NCBI GenBank assembly: GCA_963170055.1
Contig: CAUJGJ010000318.1
Span: 595,281-630,280, forward strand
DNA: 35,000 nucleotides
Reading direction: 5' to 3'
DNA from: Halisarca cf. caerulea
Lineage: Eukaryota; Porifera; Demospongiae; Chondrillida; Halisarcidae
Below, in pieces: positions 11,466-20,965 of this stretch. The notes under the pieces are model-generated. The model made no database searches. It saw only the letters and a program-made list of their open reading frames with translations, and was not told the DNA's origin. Position numbers and translations under genes: made by a program. Position 1 is the stretch's first letter, and each line of letters begins with the position of its first letter.

Positions 11466-11948
11466 AAGATGTCACATCAGCTCTAGCCTATATCTTCATT
11501 CTCTTATAGATCCCATTATCCATCAAAGTATTAGCAGTGCTAAATTAAATGTTCCCTTTAATTAATGTCAAGATATATAGATGATTGGTGTGCCAAATTG
11601 GGCGATTTTGCTTCTGCCAACATCCTAACCAAGCTTGGTACAGTAGGTCAGGGAAGCTTGGCCTACTCTGCACCAGAAGCCGGCAATCTTATATATCCAA
11701 CAACTGCAAGGTCGGAAAATCGATGTCTACAGCTTTGGCATCCCTCTGCTGGAAATGTGTTTTGGCAAACTCATTGATCAGCACAGTCTCAAGGTAACCA
11801 AATCAGCTGGTAAAGAGGTGGTCCAGCAGCGATCATGACGAAAAGTTGCTTGAACACTGGGGTTGTGAGGTGTACAAAAAGAGATCCCGACAACAGGTCT
11901 GACATGATTGACTTTGTCAAGCAGCTTGGCCCACAGCTGTCCATGTAA
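11466..11948 (+). pseudogene. Protein kinase domain fragment, decayed
   Basis: Across three frames I can read the C-lobe of a kinase in order: a YLHSLIDPIIH segment with HQS where the catalytic loop should have HRD (about 11495), AKLGDFASANI in the DFG position, GTVGQGSLAYSAPEA for the activation segment and APE motif (11640-11685), KIDVYSFGIPLLEMCFGKLI (11715-11775) and RDPDNRSDMIDFVKQL near the end, then a stop. Frames change near 11490, 11540, 11700 and 11840. The N-lobe is absent. Animal kinases with similar LxxLHS...IIHRD and YSFGI segments are common, so the subfamily is not assigned. A dead fragment. Confidence 0.75.
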
Positions 11949-12185
11949 CACGAGTCATTATGTGATTGATCTATGTGGAATTATTATCAGATATACTGTA
12001 GCTTCACGATAGAGCTTGCGAAACTGTACTTGTTCAGTAGTCAATAATTACCATTAACAAAGCACATGCAACTGTCACTATACTAGATACAAGACTGACT
12101 GATACAGAAGCAGCATGCAGTATAAGTACATGATACAATCAATCAGTAACAATAGACATTACAGATACTATGTATGTCAAGCACA
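11949..12185. other. Intergenic, no feature recognised
   Basis: AT-rich sequence between the kinase pseudogene and the start of the duplicated unit. Short ACTGATACA-type words recur without clear periodicity. Confidence 0.4.
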
Positions 12186-12320
12186 ACAGTTACAGTCTAA
12201 CTATATTACTTAACAAGTAGTTAACTGCTTTATGCCTCAATCTATATATACTTTGGTGTGATTTCATATAATAGTAAAGTAAAACAGTAAAGTAAAACAA
12301 GTATTCAATTTGTTAAATCT

Positions 12321-12767
12321 AACAGGTTATTTTCCAAACCGTCCTCCAATTCTGATTCGGTCACATGCCACCATGTCTGGATTTTCCCACTGTTCTCATG
12401 AAATTTCAGCAAAATTTGTAAACAATGCTTGTTTTGATGCCTATCCTCACTAATTTCATTGGGTCCACACAGAATTTGAACAATAATACCTAAATGTCCT
12501 GAGAACCAAAACATGTTGATGCACAATTAGACCCCTTTCAGCCATACTTTCCCTTTGATGTGTGAACAACAATTACACAGGCAGTTATAAATACTTGAAA
12601 TGGTGGCATTTTGTTGTTGTTGTTACAGAATTCATGCATGGTTACAAATTTGCAGCCCTGAAGAGAAAGGGTGCACTAGAAGCTGAGCTTGCCTTGTTTA
12701 CTGTTCAAATCAGCTGTGTTTTGGAAGCCCTTCATAAATAATTGGACAGTTTAAAAAATAACCTGTT
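12321..12767. mobile_element. AACAGG-family MITE, complete copy
   Basis: Terminal inverted repeats of about 30 bp (AACAGGTTATTTT...AAAC.GTCC) with a few mismatches. AATCT flanks both ends (12316-12320 and 12768-12772), giving a 5-bp target duplication. 447 bp long, with no coding capacity. The superfamily is not resolved by a 5-bp duplication alone. Confidence 0.8.
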
Positions 12768-13038
12768 AATCTAAAAATTAATATGTGCTTACTTTATGAA
12801 CATATAGCATGTTTGCATGAGCTTCTCTTGGCTATATCTTGACAATTTTTTGCATCGAGGCTATAATTAAGTATGTGTGCACATAGTACATATACAGGAG
12901 CAAATTCTATATTCTGCATGACAGTGATACAATGATTTGCATGAAACTGACGATGAAATCGATTTCAGGAATAATAAGGAGACAGCTAGAATCTAGTTTA
13001 CAACCTGTCCATTAGTATTAATGGTTAATATACAGCTA

Positions 13039-13044
13039 TTTATT
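13039..13044 (-). terminator. Candidate polyadenylation signal, paralogue 2
   Basis: AATAAA on the minus strand about 20 nt past the stop of the 298-codon gene. It is conserved in the other copy at 20931-20936. Confidence 0.4.
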
Positions 13045-13064
13045 AGGGTATATAACATGAAAGT

Positions 13065-13961
13065 TTAACAAAGTTTTAGTAGACTAAGTCTAAAAATCTG
13101 AAAACAAAGCCAATTCCTGCAGTGTGTGAGCTCTTGTGATGGTGAGCACATGGCACTTTTTCCATTGGTGTTTATTCGTTCATGATAGTCACTTGTGCGA
13201 ACACCAGAACAATGGAGGTGATAGGTTTCCAGAACACAGCATGGATTTAGCAAGCAGTAGTTAAACTTTGTCTCAAATGCCCACATCAATCTGTTTTCAC
13301 TTCCCGGAGACCCAAGTTGATAATCCAACTCATCCAACACATCACTAAGAATGGGTTCTTTCAGAATAAAAACGAATGTGTCATGTGATCCCTTATATTG
13401 TGAACTGCACAGAGCTTCTTCTTCAATACAGCTACTCTCTGGTGCATGCCGCCTTGTCAAGGTATACATAATTCTTTGCTCAGTCATAATTGAATGGTTT
13501 AGTCTATCAAACCCGCTTCCAAGATAAATGTCTCCATTTGAAACTACAACAATTTTGTTAATCAAGTGGTCACTGACATATTGGAAGACTTCCTTCATTG
13601 TAGGTGGCCTCCTATTATCATAAATAATAATGTTTTTGGCATTGACATCTTCCTTCTTCATGGCTTTCTCCAAAAGGGTCTTGTTTGCTGCAATGACGTG
13701 CATGTTGGTCACTAGTGGATGTTGTAAGTTCTTACGCAAAACATGCATTTCTTCCTTTACTCTGTCCTGAAACTTGGAGCTAGTGTTATTCTGAGAAGCC
13801 AAAATAATACTGTGATGGTAAGTCACAAAATGAAGGCCATGATCTGGTGGGGCTGTCCTAGTTGCTGTTATCTGGTCAACATTTGTCTTCTTATGCCACA
13901 ACATCACAACTGAAATTAGAATAAGCAGGGCTAGGACTTGAAAATAACGAGATTTCTTCAT
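13065..13961 (-). CDS. Type II membrane glycosyltransferase-like protein, paralogue 2
   Basis: Uninterrupted 298 residues, single exon. A short basic tail (MKKSR) precedes a membrane anchor at 7-22 (FQVLALLILISVVMLW), so the rest should lie in the Golgi/ER lumen. N-glycosylation sequons occur in the stem (NNT, about 58-60) and core (NKT, about 93-95; NHS, about 155-157). Core motifs: VVVSNGDIYLGSGFDRLN at 138-155, GSHDTFVFILKEPI at 191-204, LGSPGSENRLMWAF at 216-229 and NPCCVLETYHLHCSGVR at 239-255. Known: similar SNxDIY, SxDxxxF, LGxPGxxNR and H-x-H series occur in predicted GT-A-like transferases of bacteria, algae and giant viruses. I infer sugar transfer, but no canonical DxD triad is visible. 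The start is the Met directly before the basic tail and anchor. The role is unproven. Confidence 0.8.
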   Translation of the reverse strand: MKKSRYFQVLALLILISVVMLWHKKTNVDQITATRTAPPDHGLHFVTYHHSIILASQNNTSSKFQDRVKEEMHVLRKNLQHPLVTNMHVIAANKTLLEKAMKKEDVNAKNIIIYDNRRPPTMKEVFQYVSDHLINKIVVVSNGDIYLGSGFDRLNHSIMTEQRIMYTLTRRHAPESSCIEEEALCSSQYKGSHDTFVFILKEPILSDVLDELDYQLGSPGSENRLMWAFETKFNYCLLNPCCVLETYHLHCSGVRTSDYHERINTNGKSAMCSPSQELTHCRNWLCFQIFRLSLLKLC

Positions 13962-14033
13962 CTTTGTCTACATGAAATGTATTGAAACTTGATAATAAGT
14001 GTAGTTACAAGCCATGTACTACATGTCTATAGA

Positions 14034-14047
14034 TTCTATATATATAG
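14034..14047 (-). promoter_or_regulatory. TATA-like run upstream of paralogue 2
   Basis: CTATATATATAG on the minus strand, about 75-85 nt upstream of the ATG. The equivalent position in paralogue 3 (about 21930) reads TCTATGGGGTGAG, so this run is absent there. It may be only a short TA microsatellite. Confidence 0.25.
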
Positions 14048-14261
14048 GATGACTTCTCGGTATGGATGCTGATAGCAATAGTATACTGATATTGTGTAGG
14101 AGCATTTACTTATACTTTTCCATGCATGTGGCAGAAAAGGCAATTCCTCCCCAATTAATGCTGAGATCTGCCAAATTGCCCCCCCCCCCCCCCCATATAC
14201 CAGTATTCCAAATTATGTGTACCATATATATCGGGAAAGTTTATTATATACACATATCATA

Positions 14262-14281
14262 CATATATATATATATATATA

Positions 14282-14315
<34 letters not shown>
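14262..14315. repeat. TA then TG microsatellite
   Basis: Alternating TA (14262-14290) followed by TG (14291-14315). It marks the right limit of the segmental duplication copy 1. Confidence 0.9.
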
Positions 14316-14947
14316 AACTACGCTAAAAATGCTGTTTTTTATGAACTTTGCCCTTGCCGCAGGGTAAAATCATCGAGGATTCCAATGAAACTCATACAAA
14401 AGAAGGACAAAGTATGGAACCATACGAAAATTGCTTGGGGAGCAAGTTTTAACCAACATAGCGAAAGTTATAGGCAAAATACCTGTTTTTCTGACCTTCT
14501 AAAAGCACAAATAGTTGATAAATATGCATGCAGTAAAGAAATACCTGATTACAACACTTTCCCAAGCGAATTTCATAAATTTCGACATATGCCGGACTGA
14601 TGAAAACAGAAAGCACAAAAATCAGAAGAAATTTTGACCCGTGGCAAAGCGGGTGTTTCTTCGAGCTCAGAAAAACAGCCATTTTTGTGACATTCCATGA
14701 ATAGGTAACCGCAATGCCACCAAAGTCGTCATCTCCTCCCATTCTGTTGATACGTGAACTATCAACTGTCATCTGAAATATGCTCAATGACGATTCAAGA
14801 ACAGCCACAAATTTGTGACGTTGAAAATAAGCCATGCCCACAATCCAAGTGAGCCACGGGCAGTTATAAATGTCCGTGGAGCTTTTGTTTTGCAACATTG
14901 TCATCTGTGGGTGGTGATTCCGTGGTGAAATTCTACAGAACTATTAG
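14316..14947. repeat. Interspersed repeat X, copy 1
   Basis: Matches 24359-25010 in the same orientation, from AACTACGCT to AAACTATTAG or its variant. Within it, GCTGTTTTTTATGAACTTTG followed by CCCTTGCCGC is imperfectly inverted near 14625-14690 (TTTTGACCCGTGGCAAAGCG ... AAAACAGC), so the first 370 bases can fold back. No coding function is recognised. The class is unknown, perhaps a MITE joined to other sequence. Confidence 0.75.
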
Positions 14948-14956
14948 CCATATATC

Positions 14957-14992
14957 TTTATCTATCTATCTATCAGATTCTATCTATATCTA

Positions 14993-15073
<81 letters not shown>

Positions 15074-15090
15074 ATATATATATATATTTA
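14957..15090. repeat. (TCTA)n and (TA)n microsatellite
   Basis: Tetranucleotide TCTA/TATC repeats to about 15028, then TA repeats with ATTA breaks. It directly precedes the 5' end of the non-LTR fragment. Confidence 0.9.
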
Positions 15091-15188
15091 AGATGTTAAG
15101 ATGGCTGAGAGTAGGGAAGAGCAAAGCAAGAGCAAGAGCAAGACTTTGTTGTGCATTGATAGTTAACTTAATGCATTGTCCAAGTTAT
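15091..15188 (+). mobile_element. 5' end of RT/endonuclease non-LTR element, part 1
   Basis: GATGGCTGAGAGTAGGGAAG and the AGCAAGAGC repeats that follow match the start of the longer element at about 26482. It is interrupted at 15188 by the LTR retrotransposon and resumes at 19747. Confidence 0.85.
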
Positions 15189-15471
15189 TGTGTATGTTGA
15201 CGAAATCCGAGCTCAAGTAGATACACGATGACGAACAACAATGTCAATCAATAACCAACTAAAGAAAAACTACAACAACTACCTAACCTAACTACCACTG
15301 CTAGAACTGAATGATTACACACTGAGTCTCAACTACACCTACAAAACAATCATCCAATCGTCTACTCACAGCTAATCATTTAACTACAGCCACCTTAACA
15401 CAATGAGGGGTAGGACACACAGATACATTAAAGCCTAAGTACAATCTGCAACCATGCTGTAATACACTACA
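15189..15471 (-). repeat. 3' LTR
   Basis: 283 bp, beginning TGTGTATGTTGACG and ending CACTACA on the plus strand. It is the 3' LTR with respect to the minus-strand element, next to the polypurine tract. It differs from the other LTR at TACACG versus TATGCG (about 15222-15225). Confidence 0.95.
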
Positions 15472-15485
15472 TTTTCCTCCCCCAC
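15472..15485 (-). other. Polypurine tract
   Basis: GTGGGGGAGGAAAA on the element strand, directly next to the 3' LTR. This is the expected site for plus-strand DNA priming in reverse transcription. Confidence 0.85.
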
Positions 15486-15516
15486 ATAAAAAAAAATAGC
15501 ACCATACAGATAATAG

Positions 15517-17703
15517 TCAATAGGTCAAACGGTCTGGCGGATGCCTCACACGCTGGGGATAGCGAGCTACAGGTAGCAGCATATTGGACTGTGATTCAAC
15601 TGACTGGGGCCCGTCTGGATATGACGTAAAGGCGTCTTCTGATGTTGATAGAGGTGAAGTATCAGAACTATTAGCACGAATTTGTCGGTCCTTCAGTTGA
15701 TCAACATGCCTTCTCCATTGTTTTCCATCTTCAGTGCAGACTTTGTACGAGTATAGTGCGCTCCTTTCACTAATGTACCCTTTTACCCACTGCTTTCGAA
15801 GCACATCCCGTACCCATACTGCTTGACCAGCTTGAAATTCTCTTGCCTTGGCTGACTTGTCATGGTGTAACATCTGTGACGCTTGCTCCTGAGCAACATT
15901 CCTTGAGACATCTGGTTTCAAGAGATCCAGACGGGTACGAAGTTCTCGGTTCAGGAACAACTGACTGGGTGTGCGATTTGTGGTTGAATGTGGTGTCGCA
16001 CGATAACCCAAAAGGAAATTTGTTAGCCTTCGTGGCAAGGGAATTCCGTCATTTCGCCCTGCCTTCATTGCTACCTTGAAAGTGCGGACAAATCTTTCAG
16101 CCAATCCATTCGAAGATGGATGGTAAGGAGAACATTGTATGTGCTTCACTCCGTTTTGTTTCAAGAAGTCTGTAAAGGCTTGAGCAACAAATTGTGGTCT
16201 GTTATCTGAAACAAGCTGATGTGGAATTCCATAAGCTGCAAAGATGTGTCGGAGTACGCGGACTGTACCTTCGGCGGTGGTGTTACCAACTTCGTAGACC
16301 TCTGGCCACTTTGAATGCGCATCTACTGCAATGAAAAACATCTTATCTTGAAAGGGGCCAGCAAAATCAACGTGTATCCATTCCCACGGCTTGGACGGCC
16401 AAATCCATGGTTGAAGTGGAGCCACAGGAGGTAATGGTTTGTTCTGCTGGCACGATGCACATTCCTTTACCAGTGCTTCAATGTTGTGGTCAAGTCCCGG
16501 TCACCACAGGTAGCTTCGTGCAAGCATCTTCATCTTGACAACCCCGGGATGGTTATGGTGAAGCTCTTGAAGAACATTCTGTTGCAACTCTGGAGGAATC
16601 ACAACACGAATTCCCCACAACAAGCTGTTCCCCTCCACGGTTAATTCTTCCTTGCGTCGGTAAAATGGTAACAATTTATCAGAAACCTTTGCAGGCCAGG
16701 AATCTTTGGTGTAGCGTAAGACTGTGCTGAGAAGAGGATCTTTGAGAGTTGCTGCTTGAACTTGCTTGCTTGTCACGGGTAGCGAATCAAGCTGAGACAA
16801 ATTGAAAATGCTGGCTTCTGAGATTTCCTCCGGTGTGTCTTCCTTAAAGGGTAGACGTGATAGGCTGTCAACATTCAAGTGCTCGTGAGTTGAACGAAAT
16901 TTGATGTTATACGAATAAGCAGATAACAACATAGCCCATCTCTGCATTCTGGCTGCCGCTAAGGAAGGTATACCATTCTTTGGTCCCAAAATACTTATCA
17001 ACGGTTTGTGATCAGTGACGAGGGTGAACCGCCGACCATACAGGTATTGATGGAACTTCTTGATTCCAAAAATGAGTGAAAGTGCCTCTTTCTCCAGCTG
17101 AGCGTAATTTTTTTCACTCTTGGTGAGCGTCCTTGAGGCAAATACGATAGGGTGCTCAGATCTGTCAGGATAAACATGTGATATGACTGCTTCAATTCCG
17201 TAAGCTGAAGCATCTTCAGCCAAGATAATAGGGAAAGCTGGATCGTAGTGAGCTAGCACTGTGGCAGATGATATAGCATGCTTGGCCTCCTGGAAGGCAG
17301 CAGCACACTCAGGGGTCCAGTTCCATGGGGTTTCTACCTTGAGCAACTCATTCAGAAGATGAATCAGGGTCGATAAATTCTCAATGAATTTTCCATAATA
17401 ATTTAACAACCCCAAAAATGATCGGAGTTGCGTCACATTCTCTGGATGCGGGGCCTTCAGAATGGCTTCTAACTTAGATTGCAGCGTGTGTATGCCCTGT
17501 GCATCAATGCGATGCCCGAGATAATCCACTGAAGGCTTCATGAAAGAACACTTGTCTTCCCTTAGATGTAGGCCATTGCTTCCCAGTCGATGGAACACAC
17601 TATCAAGAGTTGCCAGGTGTTGTTGATCATCTGGTCCCGTCACAAGAATGTCATCAAGGTAGCAGCAGACATGAGGCAATCCTTGTAGTATGGTATCCAT
17701 CAT
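15517..17703 (-). pseudogene. Ty3/gypsy pol: distal RT, RNase H and integrase, one nonsense codon
   Basis: This frame opens in the RT palm with YLDD (residues 15-18 from 17703). It continues through the connection region to RNase H (DAS near 164, EKEAL near 204, TDHKP near 230), then an HHCC-type integrase zinc finger ending ECASCQQNK. The integrase core has VDFAG, SDN and NGLAERF, with 35 residues between the second Asp and the Glu (DD35E). A TGA at 16501-16503 interrupts the zinc-finger region, where the family usually has Trp; the frame is otherwise open to 15517. Two normally conserved glycines are changed (GIEAV in RNase H, SDNRPQF in integrase). No chromodomain is apparent at the C terminus. 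Confidence 0.9.
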
Positions 17704-19451
17704 TTTTTGAAAACTGCAGGGGCAGAGGCAATTCCGAATGGAAGTCGGGTGTATTGATATAACCCCTTGTGAGTGTTAATTGTTGTATACTTCTTGGAGT
17801 TGTCATCTAACAGGAGCTGTTGATATGCTTGCTTCAAATCCAAGGTTGAGAAGGATTTCCCACCTGCAAGTGATGCGAAGAGGTCTGATGGCTTGGGCAG
17901 TGGATACTGGTCAACCTCAAGAAATGGATTTACTGTGACCTTATCACCACAGATACGATAAGATCCATCTTTCTTTGGTACTGCAACAATTGGGGCTGCC
18001 CAGTCACTAGTAGTGACCTTCTCAATGATGCCCTGAGCTTCCAACTGATCCAATTCATTTCCAATGGTGTCTTTGATGGCGAAAGGTACTGGGCATGGTT
18101 TGTGAAAGCGTGGTGTGCTCCCTGGTTGGACTTGGATCTTCACTTTCCCTCCTGAGAAGGTGCCTAAGCCCTGATCGAAAAGCTTCTGATGCTGGCGAAT
18201 GAGAGCCTCAGGGTTTGCTGGTTTGTTGTTGGTTACCTGATGGATACTCTTCCAATCTAGTCTAATGTGATGTAGCCAATTACGGCCCAATAGGTTTGGC
18301 CGGGTACCTGCAACAATGATGAGAGGTAATTGTGCTGATTGGTTTCCATACTGGACTTGCACTAGGGCTTCACCAATGATAGGAATTGGGTTATTGGTGT
18401 AGGACTTCAGCTGTAGAGAGGACTTGCGTAACGTAACACTTGGGAAAACTTTCAAGAAGGCATTCTCAGACATGACTGAGACCTCAGCTCCAGTGTCTAC
18501 TTCCATGGTAATAGGTTGATCATTGACTTGCAACATAACAGTGATGGGGGGTGATAAGGTATTGGTGCGAGAGCCAAATCGAAACAGATGCAGTTCTGGA
18601 TCTGGTGAGGGGTGGACTTCTTCCTCTACTGTAATTGCGTGAGTCTTGGCAGGTACCTTTGGCTTAGAGTGACACACCTTGGCAATGTGTCCTTGCTTGC
18701 CACATGCACGACAAGTAGCAGTGAGGAAGCGACACTGATGAGAGTAATGATTATCTTTGCCACAACGATGACAATACTTGGTGTTCCCACCCTTACGCGG
18801 AGGGTTATGAGAACGTGATGTAGATGATGATTCATGAGAACGATTGGATGGGTGCTGATGAGATGAGACTGATGCAGGTTTGCGGACATGGTGTACAGTG
18901 AGAGAACCTGGAGAATGTAGTTCCTTGCTATTCCGATCTGCAGCTTCCATGCCTTGTGCCTTTTCCAGGGCTACTTTAAACGTGAGGTCTTTGATTGATA
19001 GCAAGTGCTTCTGTATGGCTTTGTGTCGAATGCCACAAACCAATCTGTCACGGAGGGCGTCATCCGAGGAGGCGCCAAATTCGCAGAACGTGGAGAGCTT
19101 ACGTAGCGCTGCTACGTACTCGGCAATCGTCTCGGAAGGTGGCTGATCCCGTCGATGAAAGTGGAACCTTTGAGCAATAACCAGTGGCTTTGGCTCGTAA
19201 TACGTAGTGAGTGCAGTTTTGAGGTCCTCTAATGACTTTTCAGTGGGCTTGGCCGGAGCGAGAAGATTACGAAGGAGACTGAAAGTTGGAGCACCGACAA
19301 CGGATAAGAACACAGCGACTTGTTTCGCCTCTTGTACATCATTAGCAGTAAAGAAAGCCTCTACTCTTTCGAGATAAGCGGAAATTGATTCCTGTCCGGG
19401 ATCAAATGAAGATAGTGATCCGATGAATGTAGGGCCGTTGGCCATCCTCAT
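17700..19451 (-). pseudogene. Ty3/gypsy gag-protease and proximal RT, broken by a frameshift
   Basis: The first ATG is at 19449-19451; the open frame extends two codons further up through a TTG. Gag residues 1 to about 220 are followed by two CCHC zinc knuckles (CHRCGKDNHYSHQC and CRACGKQGHIAKVC, residues 229-262), an aspartic protease motif VDTGAEVSVM at 320-329, and RT fingers and palm with STLDLKQAY near 537. The frame ends at a TGA (17700-17702) just after LPFGIASAP, in a run of six A. The rest of RT continues in the -1 frame from 17703. Gag and pol otherwise form one frame, so a shift inside RT is more likely a one-base loss or homopolymer error than programmed frameshifting. Confidence 0.9.
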
Positions 19452-19456
19452 CGCCA
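19441..19456 (-). other. Candidate primer-binding site
   Basis: TGGCGATGAGGATGGC lies seven bases inside the 5' LTR and begins TGG, as a site pairing with a tRNA CCA end should. It overlaps the gag start codon. The tRNA was not identified. Confidence 0.45.
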
Positions 19457-19463
19457 AATATAT

Positions 19464-19746
19464 TGTGTATGTTGACGAAATCCGAGCTCAAGTAGATATG
19501 CGATGACGAACAACAATGTCAATCAATAACCAACTAAAGAAAAACTACAACAACTACCTAACCTAACTACCACTGCTAGAACTGAATGATTACACACTGA
19601 GTCTCAACTACACCTACAAAACAATCATCCAATCGTCTACTCACAGCTAATCATTTAACTACAGCCACCTTAACACAATGAGGGGTAGGACACACAGATA
19701 CATTAAAGCCTAAGTACAATCTGCAACCATGCTGTAATACACTACA
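19464..19746 (-). repeat. 5' LTR
   Basis: 283 bp, same limits and orientation as the 3' LTR, with two transitions between them. It should contain the element promoter, but no specific TATA box is obvious. Confidence 0.95.
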
Positions 19747-20066
19747 CAAGTTATTTTCTACACTGAATTTTGTTTTCACTTAATTGCCAATAACTCTTCT
19801 GAACATGTCATCAAATGGTCCATCTAATAACAGAGGCATATGTTCTTATTGTCATCGATTTGTGGAATTCACAACTCGATTGAACGTTAAAGATTCATGG
19901 CCCTGTAACTGATCGCTGTCCAGGATCCAACAACGAGCCTTCCCCTACATTTTCAACTGTACCACTACCCCTTTCGACCAATTCACCCATCTCGCCCTCA
20001 ACTGTCGGCGTCTCCTCTGGACCCGTTTCATGAATCATCGTTTACCTCTGCCAATTTGTCCAAAAT
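19747..20066 (+). mobile_element. 5' end of RT/endonuclease non-LTR element, part 2
   Basis: Continues the fragment at 15091-15188. It matches 26546-26850, including the zinc-finger-like coding segment with CATGGCCCTGTAACTGATCG. The match stops at about 20066, where segmental duplication copy 2 starts. The coding frame is broken by small indels. Confidence 0.85.
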
Positions 20067-20188
20067 ACAGTTACAGTCTAACTGTATTACTTAACAAGTA
20101 GTTAACTGCTTTATGCCTCAATTTGTATACTTTTGTGTGATTTCATAATAGTAAAATACAACAAGTATATATTCAATTTGTTAAATCT

Positions 20189-20638
20189 AACAGGTTATTT
20201 TCCAAATCGTCCTCCAATTCTGATTCTGTCACATGCCACTATGTCTGGATTTTCCCACTGTTCTCATAAAATTTCAGCAAAATTTGTAAACAATGCTTGT
20301 TTTAATGCCTATCCTCACTAATCTCATTGGGTCCACACAGAATTTGAACAATAATTATACCTAAATGTCCTGAGAACCAAAACATGCTGATGCACAATTA
20401 GACCCCTTTCAGCCATACTTTCCCTTTGATGTGTGAATAACAATTACACATGCAGTTATAAATACTTGAAATGGTGGCATTTTGTTGTTGTTGTTACAGA
20501 ATTCATGCATGGTTACAAATTTGCAGCCCTGAAGAGAAAGGGTGCACTAGAAGCTGAGCTTGCCTTGTTTACTGTTCAAATCAGCTGTGTCTTGGAAGCC
20601 CTTCATAAATAATTGGACAGTTTAAAAAATAACCTGTT
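20189..20638. mobile_element. AACAGG-family MITE, complete copy in duplication 2
   Basis: Same inverted ends and AATCT flanks (20184-20188 and 20639-20643) as the copy at 12321. It arrived by segmental duplication and not by an independent insertion, because the flanks match. Confidence 0.85.
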
Positions 20639-20930
20639 AATCTAAAAATTGATATGTGCCCTGCTTATTTTATTATGAACATATAGCATGTTTGCATGAG
20701 CTTGTCTTGGCTATATCTTGACAATTTTTTTTTGCATCGAGGCTATAATTAAGTATGCGTGCACATAGTACATATACAGGAGCAAATTCTTTATTCTGCA
20801 TGACAGTGATACAATGATTTGCATGAAACTGACGATGAAATCGATTTCAGGAATAATAAGGAGACAGCTAGAATCTAGTTTACAACCTGTCCATTAGTAT
20901 TAATGGTTAATATACAGCTATTTATTAGGT

Positions 20931-20936
20931 TATCTC
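20931..20936 (-). terminator. Candidate polyadenylation signal, paralogue 3
   Basis: AATAAA on the minus strand about 30 nt past the stop. It is the duplicate of the site at 13039. Confidence 0.4.
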
Positions 20937-20965
20937 AGTTTCATGTACTTATATAACATAAAAGT

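Larger units (their letters stand above)
12186..14262. repeat. Segmental duplication, copy 1
   Basis: Matches 20067-22115 at high identity and in the same orientation, from ACAGTTACAGTCTAACT to the TA-rich tract after TCGGGAAAGTTTAT. It contains a complete MITE, the 3' flank, and one whole glycosyltransferase-like gene with its 5' flank. A run of 16 C at 14179-14194 corresponds to 7 C in the other copy. Confidence 0.95.
15189..19746 (-). mobile_element. Ty3/gypsy LTR retrotransposon, nearly complete, defective
   Basis: Two direct 283-bp LTRs (TG...CA ends) differ at only two positions. They enclose one gag-pol region on the minus strand in the order gag, protease, RT, RNase H, integrase, which is the Ty3/gypsy order. 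CAAGTTAT flanks both sides (15181-15188 and 19747-19754), and the host repeat it entered exists without insertion at about 26546. The near-identical LTRs indicate a recent insertion. The reading frame has one shift and one nonsense codon, so this copy should not be autonomous. Confidence 0.95.

Noticed and set aside
8265..16503. Reassigned UGA (Trp) genetic code to explain in-frame TGAs in both DUF288 and pol
   Set aside because: TGA also serves as the terminal stop of other frames here (for example paralogue 1), and the LTR element carries other damage. Ordinary nonsense changes suffice.
17695..17710. Programmed -1 frameshift at the A6 run in RT
   Set aside because: It lies inside the RT palm, not between gag and pol, so a one-base loss or homopolymer error is more likely.
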